A model generated the notes under the pieces. The model did no database searches. It had not been told where the DNA came from and saw only the letters and a program-made list of their open reading frames with translations. The translations under genes and the position numbers were made by a program. Shown here in pieces: positions 1-5,900 of a DNA stretch of 7,542 nt (positions within the stretch are counted from its first letter, which is position 1; every line of letters begins with the position of its first letter). Source of the DNA: Planctomycetia bacterium (lineage in GTDB: Bacteria; Planctomycetota; Phycisphaerae; Phycisphaerales; UBA1924); NCBI GenBank assembly GCA_005776545.1, contig SXOY01000028.1, positions 1 to 7,542 on the forward strand. Direction: 5' to 3'.

Positions 1-1245
1 CTCATTGCTCGTTCGTGTGAGCTTGAGTCGCACGCGCTGCTGATGGCGTCGACATTTGAGTCACGACTTCAGAATCGGCTTGATGAATTTGCGCGTCAAG
101 CAACTGAGTGCAATGGAATTCTGGATACTCAAGCGCGTCTGTATGATGACCGCCTGACACGGCGCGGCGAAGAACTCGAAGCATCATTGCACGCACAGGT
201 GACCGCTGCAGAACAGCGTATCGAAGCAAAGCTCGGGCAACTCGAGTCCCGAATTCTCCAATTCAATAAGCTGCTCGAGGAAACCTGCGAACGGCAGGCT
301 CAGGCAGCTGTGACTGCCGTGATTGAGCAGGCATCGGCAATAGAGCGGCGCACGACTTCGCTTGTGGCAGATGCCTCTGTTCGAATTGCTGAGCTTCAGG
401 AGACCCTGGATAGCAAGATCATGAACTCGGCCAGCGCAGCCGAAACCATGGTTTCCACTCTTAAGTTGCTGCTTACAAGCTCTTCTCCAATACTGGAAAA
501 TGCGCGAAACCAGGCAGATACTGCCGCGGACCGGCTCGGTGTTCTGCTTGCCACTGCTAGAGACTTCATTGAGTCCGAACAAGGTGGCGGCGCGATCCGC
601 GAGATTCGACAGATTGCAACGCGGCTTGAAACGGTGCGAGCCGAAAGCGATTTTGCCGCTCGCCAGTTCGTTGAGATTGGCAAGCAGGCCGATGTAGCCC
701 GGACCAACCTCGGTCAGTCACTACTGGAAGCTGCAACCGGCGCAGATCAGATGCTCTCCCGCTGCGATGAAGTCATTGCTCGTACTCACCAGTGCGGCGA
801 TGTTCTCCAGACTCTTATCGTGGAGACCACTCGCGCAGAGCAGCTCTGCGAAATTGCCACCAACTTAACCACCCGCTCGCAGGACATGGAATCTGCGGCC
901 ATTCAGCTTGGCGCCCATATCGAAACGCTCGAGCAACGGAAAGTTCAACTCGAAAGTGAACTTCGCCGCACCGGTGAACTGCTTGATCTTGCGGATGTCG
1001 CACTGGCGGAGCGATACAACCGGCTCGGCGGTGCTATTCAGCGCGGTACTGAGCTTGGAAATGAGCTACAGGTTGTCACCGCTCAGTCGATTTCAAGCAT
1101 CGAAACGCTTAGAAATGAGCAACTTGCAGCTGCCCGGCGGCTGGAAAACGCGATTCAGAGAGCACTTTCTATCGAGGTTGGAATTCCAGCGCGAGCAGGA
1201 CAGATCGGCGTATCTGCCAGTACACTCTTTCCCACAGCGCGGTAA
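1..1245 (+). CDS. Coiled-coil protein of unknown function, 5'-truncated by the window edge
   Basis: I do not recognise a family. The frame is open from base 1 to the TAA at 1243-1245, giving 414 residues. The first ATG is at 43, but the 14 codons before it have no stop and look like the same helical protein, so the true start is probably upstream of the window. The product is almost wholly predicted helix, rich in Ala, Glu, Gln, Leu and Arg with heptad-like spacing. There is a single proline (codon 487-489) in the first ~380 residues, and a Gly-Gly-Gly break lies near 580-590. These could divide the rod into two or three helical segments. The last ~25 residues contain Pro and Gly and look like a non-helical tail. 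No transmembrane segment, signal peptide or catalytic motif is visible in this part. It could be a cytoskeletal, SMC-like or chemoreceptor-like rod; the missing N-terminus may hold the deciding domain. The next gene starts 9 bases downstream on the same strand. Confidence 0.8.
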   Translation, partial: LIARSCELESHALLMASTFESRLQNRLDEFARQATECNGILDTQARLYDDRLTRRGEELEASLHAQVTAAEQRIEAKLGQLESRILQFNKLLEETCERQAQAAVTAVIEQASAIERRTTSLVADASVRIAELQETLDSKIMNSASAAETMVSTLKLLLTSSSPILENARNQADTAADRLGVLLATARDFIESEQGGGAIREIRQIATRLETVRAESDFAARQFVEIGKQADVARTNLGQSLLEAATGADQMLSRCDEVIARTHQCGDVLQTLIVETTRAEQLCEIATNLTTRSQDMESAAIQLGAHIETLEQRKVQLESELRRTGELLDLADVALAERYNRLGGAIQRGTELGNELQVVTAQSISSIETLRNEQLAAARRLENAIQRALSIEVGIPARAGQIGVSASTLFPTAR

Positions 1246-1254
1246 ACTACCCCG

Positions 1255-2928
1255 ATGCTGATCTCACTTATTGCTGGAACCGCGAGTTCTCTGCTGGCGG
1301 CGATGCCTCCTTTCCTTGACGCCACTGATACCTGCGGGCTTGGGGGCATCAATGCGACTCGCGTGAAATTTGTTGATCTGAATACCGATGGCCTAGCGGA
1401 TATTGTGCTGAGCGACACATCGCCGCGACACCGCGTGTTTTTGCGCCAACCTGGCAAGCAGCCCAGGTTCATAGAGGTCCAAACACCACATCTGCCGCCA
1501 GCTGCAACCGGTGATTGCATCGTCTGTGCTGATATTGATGGTGATGCAATTCCCGATGCGATCTTGACACGATCGCTTGATCTGAATAATCCCAAGTTTG
1601 TCGCGCCGCCAGAACCGAGCAGCAGTTGCTGGATGAAGGGTGTGGGTGATGGCACGTTTGGCCCCCCCACTTTGCTTACTGCCGCGACACGCGGCACAAC
1701 TTCGACAATTGCGGTCGGAGATGTTAATCGCGATGGACACTTAGATTTGCTGCTTGGTCTCTGGTATACCAACTACGGTCAAAGTAACGAGGCAAATTGC
1801 AACGATCTGCTTTTGTCGGATGGAAAATCTCCTCCCACTTTCACAAGGGTGAATATGCCGACGGACGGTGTGAAGTTTGATGAGGACACTGATCTGGGCG
1901 GACGGCCCACCTATGGGTTGATGATCTTGCCTCAGTTGCAGCCCGCAACTTCACTTCCCGCGCTCTTTGAGCTGTCGTACGGACGCCGCTGGAATCGCCT
2001 TTGGGTACAGGACGAAACTCACACGTGGAAAGACCTTGCGCCCGCGCTCAAACTTGATGGCGATGAGATTCGTCATGGCAAATATCCGCCTGAGGCAAAG
2101 CGGGAAACCGAGAAGCCGTATCGCTCCAACGGAAACACGTTCGACGCGGCGGTTGCCGATGTTGATAACGATGGGCGGCTCGATCTGTTTGTCTCTGAGA
2201 TCACGCACTGGTGGGCGGGCGAGGCCTCTGACCGCTCGCGGTTCCTCATGAATCGCGGCACGCATTTCGAGTCTCCGGCACCCATGAACGTTGATCGCAT
2301 CCCCAAAGATCCAACTGTCCGCTGGAATCAGGGTGACATTTTCTGCGAGCTTGCGGATTTCAATGATGATGGTCGCATTGATTTGTTGCTTTCCAGCGGC
2401 GAATATCCCGACAAGCAGCTGTTGCGAATTTTCGAGCAGCAACCCGATGGCTCTTTTCGCGATACCACTGCCGCAACAACTATCGAGCACGAAGGCTCAG
2501 CTCAGATTGCTCTTGCAGACGTCGATGGCGATGGAGACTTGGACATTTTGGCTGGGCAGACTTTTAACCGTTTGACTGCTGAACAGACCAAAGGTCGATC
2601 GCCACACATGAAGCTCTTTTTGAATCAGTCGCACCAAAATGGTGGCAAGAGCGTGGTGTTGAGATTGCAGGATGATCGAATTGGCAATCATGCCGGACTT
2701 GGAGCCGTTGTCTCTGCCACCGCAACCATCGAAGGAACGCTTCGGACGCAGACCCATGTACTCACAGGCATCGGAGGTTGTGGCGGCAAGCAGCATGATT
2801 TCATCGTTCATCTGGGATTGGGAGATGCCGCCCGATTTGAGCAAATGACTATGACCTGGCCAGATGGGAATATCCAGAAGTTCGAACACGTAGAGGCGGG
2901 TATGCGGACAATCAAATACAGCAAGTGA
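1255..2928 (+). CDS. CRTAC1-family protein: FG-GAP/VCBS repeats with C-terminal ASPIC/UnbV domain
   Basis: A 557-residue protein, probably exported. Six FG-GAP-type calcium loops of the form DxDxDGxxD are visible: DLNTDGLAD (41-49), DIDGDAIPD (93-101), DVNRDGHLD (156-164), DVDNDGRLD (302-310), DFNDDGRID (368-376) and DVDGDGDLD (422-430). The family is known to fold as a seven-bladed integrin-like beta propeller. The long spacer between the third and fourth motifs has a blade-like stretch near 239-270 but no clear loop. Residues ~465-553 match the ASPIC/UnbV domain: an N-x-x-GLGA segment, HLGLGD (519-524) and WPDG (535-538). The first ~16 residues are hydrophobic and signal-like, but lack a basic n-region. 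The start at 1255 is the first ATG after an in-frame TAA at 1243; it has no Shine-Dalgarno sequence. An ATG at 1303 would remove the hydrophobic stretch. Family roles are mostly binding or adhesion; no enzyme activity is evident. The gene is likely co-transcribed with its upstream neighbour and ends at the terminator at 2949. Confidence 0.92.
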   Translation: MLISLIAGTASSLLAAMPPFLDATDTCGLGGINATRVKFVDLNTDGLADIVLSDTSPRHRVFLRQPGKQPRFIEVQTPHLPPAATGDCIVCADIDGDAIPDAILTRSLDLNNPKFVAPPEPSSSCWMKGVGDGTFGPPTLLTAATRGTTSTIAVGDVNRDGHLDLLLGLWYTNYGQSNEANCNDLLLSDGKSPPTFTRVNMPTDGVKFDEDTDLGGRPTYGLMILPQLQPATSLPALFELSYGRRWNRLWVQDETHTWKDLAPALKLDGDEIRHGKYPPEAKRETEKPYRSNGNTFDAAVADVDNDGRLDLFVSEITHWWAGEASDRSRFLMNRGTHFESPAPMNVDRIPKDPTVRWNQGDIFCELADFNDDGRIDLLLSSGEYPDKQLLRIFEQQPDGSFRDTTAATTIEHEGSAQIALADVDGDGDLDILAGQTFNRLTAEQTKGRSPHMKLFLNQSHQNGGKSVVLRLQDDRIGNHAGLGAVVSATATIEGTLRTQTHVLTGIGGCGGKQHDFIVHLGLGDAARFEQMTMTWPDGNIQKFEHVEAGMRTIKYSK

Positions 2929-2948
2929 CCTGCGAAGGTGGGAATGAA

Positions 2949-2978
2949 AAAGGCCCGGAAATTACTTTCCGGGCCTTT
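2949..2978. terminator. Bidirectional rho-independent terminator between convergent genes
   Basis: A perfect 13-bp stem, AAAGGCCCGGAAA (2949-2961) with TTTCCGGGCCTTT (2966-2978), closes on a TTAC tetraloop. On the plus strand a T-rich tail (GCTTTGTTTTG) follows. On the minus strand the stem is followed by five T's (complement of 2947-2951). It lies 20 bases after the stop of the CRTAC1-family gene and 19 bases after the stop of the minus-strand giant gene, so it can end transcription from both sides. It fills most of the 69-base gap between the two genes. Confidence 0.9.
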
Positions 2979-2997
2979 GCTTTGTTTTGAATTCGGA

Positions 2998-5900
2998 TCA
3001 GTTGTTCAACATATAGCGATCCAGGAGCGTCATTGCATTTTCGCGGCCGAGGTAGAAGTCGGTGCGAACGTTGTTGTCGAACTGGTTTGAAAGTTCGCGG
3101 CTGCCGCTGTTGAGTGTGTAGAGGCGGCCGGGACCGGGGACATCGGCAACTGAGTTTTCGGCAAACGGATCGACAACTGCGGCACCGATCGCATTGGTTG
3201 TCGTGCCTTTGACACCCATAAGTTCGCCAGCCTTGCGGCCGATCGAAGATGTGAGCGACTGCACCAAGAGATCAACACTTGCCTGCGCCGAGTTGTATCC
3301 GAGGATAGAGAAGCTGGGGAGGAAGACGACGGCTTCGTCACGCGATTCGGCGTTGAACGAATCGACATGCTGTGCATAGCCGTACGTCTGAATTGATGCC
3401 AGTGCGTCGCCCTGTGCGAAACGGTTCTCGTCGAAGTTTCGAACGCCAAACAAAGTCTGGTTGAACTGGTCAAGCACGTTATTGAGCGGGTCGACTGTTG
3501 AAGTCAGGTAGATAGTTGAGAAGTCTTCGAATTCGAAGTCTGCCGGGTTGTTGGAGAAGTGAATATCAAATCCAGCGGTCTGGTAGAGAGCGTTCAGTGC
3601 TGCGACAGTCTGAGAAAGGATGTAGTCGCCAGTCTGTTGGCCACCGGGCAAGCCGCCAAGAATTCCAAGATCGCTGAAGCGAACTGCACCAAGGTTGGTG
3701 GTAATGCCACCAGACTCGAGCCAGTTCACCGATCCGCCCTGAGTTTCAATCAGGAAGTTCTGGCTCTTGGCTGGTGCGAGTGCTTCGACCGTGGGTTGCG
3801 TCACAACTTCGATTTGATAATCGCTGTTGAATGCACCCTGGAGATAGATTGCAAATGTTCCGGCAGTTCCCGATGCTGTGCCCTGACGCTCAGGAACGAG
3901 GAAGTCGATGTAGTAATCACCGTTAGTGTCATAGCCGTAGGTCGTAGTTCCATCGTTCGCAAGAACGGTGTTGGTCGGACCAACGAAGGACTTGAGAGCG
4001 CTTGGGCTGAATACCAGGTTGGCATCAGAGAGGCCAACGGAGCTGGATGTATCAAAGAACGCGAACTGAACCTGGCCACGGTAATCGGCGAAGTCCGCGT
4101 TTGCATTATCGCGATCGAGCAGGCGGCTGCCAAAGTCAGCGCCGCTTTCCGCCATCTTCACAGTGATCTTCATCCGCGTTCCGGCGGCGATCGTCTGACG
4201 ATTGTTAAGGTGATAGATATCAGCATCAGCAGTCACTGCACTGGAAGGCAGGCCGCGATGTCCAACTTCACCGATTGCTGAAGAGATCGTGGTTGTCATC
4301 AAACCCGAACCGGTGCGAGTGCTTGTCACTGATCCGCCCGCATTGGGAACGGTTGAGCCGGTGACAACATCGTCGGCAGTGTTGGGTACGCCGTCGGCAC
4401 CGACATTGAGTGTGAAGACATAGCCACCGACGACGATCGAAGATGCGTTGTCTGCAACGGTTGCAAAGTTCTGGTCGGGACCTGCGAACGCGATCGGTGC
4501 CGGAGCATTCTGAATCTGATTGCCATCGCCTGAATCAACCAGCGAAGTGAAGCCGGTGTCAAGGTCGTCAAACACATTCACTGCGAAGCGGTAATCGCCG
4601 GTTGCGCCAGCAATTGGATTTGGGTTAGGAACGTTGTTCGGAGATGCACCTGGGAACAACCCCGTATCTGCTGCAACCAGGATGTAATAGGTTCCGGTTG
4701 ACTTGATGAGGTAAGTCTGGTTGGTCTCGAAGTCGTCGCGATCAGCGAGCTTCACAGGCAAACCTTCGGCATTTGCTGAGTTGGAATCGCGATCAAGTGC
4801 TGTCAGCGTGTTGCCATTGACCTCAAAGAGGCGGGCGTCAGCATTGCGTGCGGTGCCTTCCATGCGGCCGATGCGTAGAACCTGTCCGGCCTTGAGTGTC
4901 ACGCGATAGACATCGATGTCGCCACTGAAGCGGAAGAAGTTGGTGTCGTTGTCCTGATGATCGCCGATCGAGCCGCGAATCGTGAAGGTCTTGTTGACAT
5001 CTGGCAAGCCGTCTGGGGTGTAGTTGTTGTCAAGAACGATATTGAGGTCGGTTGCCGGGTAGAAGTCGATCCGGTGGTTGGTTGCGCCGGTGATGACAAT
5101 CTGCCCATTGATCTTGTCGCCGGCATCGCCAACGAAGTCATCTTGTGAGAAGTTCTCGTTGTTCTTTGCCAAACCGTTGCCATCGCCATCGAGCTTGGCA
5201 CGATCTTCGGTTGCCCGAATAAGTGTGGCATTGATCTTGAAGCGGAAGACACCTGGGCCTGGTTGACCTGTGAGCTGTGGCAAATTGCGTTCGGTGACGG
5301 ACCGTGAGAAGATGACCGAAACCGACTTCTCGGTGCTGTTATATGCAAGCGTGAAATCGACGCCGTTGATGAGACGAATCTCAACATCGCCGCCGCCGCG
5401 AACCTCATAGACACCAATCGCACCGGCGAATGAACTTGCATCCATCGCCTGATTGAAGAACAGTTTGGTTGTATAGATCTGTGCCGCAGTAGAAGTTTCA
5501 ATCTTGGAGACCTGAATTGCCAATGGGGGCAAAGCGACCGAGGATACAGCAAAGTTGCCAGTGCTGACAAACGGCAATGTTCCAACGGTCACTGCTCCGA
5601 TAGGTCCGGATGCAGCGATGCGGTAGGTTTCGGAATTGCGGGTCGATCCGGTCTGAGTTCCGACAATCGCTACCGTACCGATGCTCGAACGACCGGCAGC
5701 GACAACATCGTCGCCGGTTCCAAAGAAGCTGTCTGCGCCGCGGTTCAGTCCGGCAGTCAGATCAGACTCACGGAAGTTGCCACCGACTGTGACCGCTCCG
5801 ATCGATCCAGCAGACAGGTAGTCCGCGGCGGTTCCTGAGCCACCAAACGTGGCATCGGTACCCAGATCAAGACCTGCCATGATCGAAGTGTCAAACACAT

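Noticed and set aside
1155..1772. 205-codon minus-strand open frame spanning the junction of the two plus-strand genes
   Set aside because: It overlaps the start of the FG-GAP gene and has no recognisable features; it is a shadow of the coding bias.
1951..2490. 179-codon minus-strand open frame inside the CRTAC1-family gene
   Set aside because: It is antisense to the clear calcium-loop motifs; no independent support.
3559..4281. 240-codon open frame on the plus strand, opposite the giant gene
   Set aside because: It lies wholly antisense to a well-supported coding frame, its translation shows no domain or repeat pattern, and the repeat and domain evidence supports the minus strand.
4899..5585. 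228-codon open frame on the minus strand in another phase of the giant gene
   Set aside because: Its translation is Ser/Arg/Thr-rich and low in structure, as expected of an out-of-phase reading of the Ig-like and PPC-like domains.
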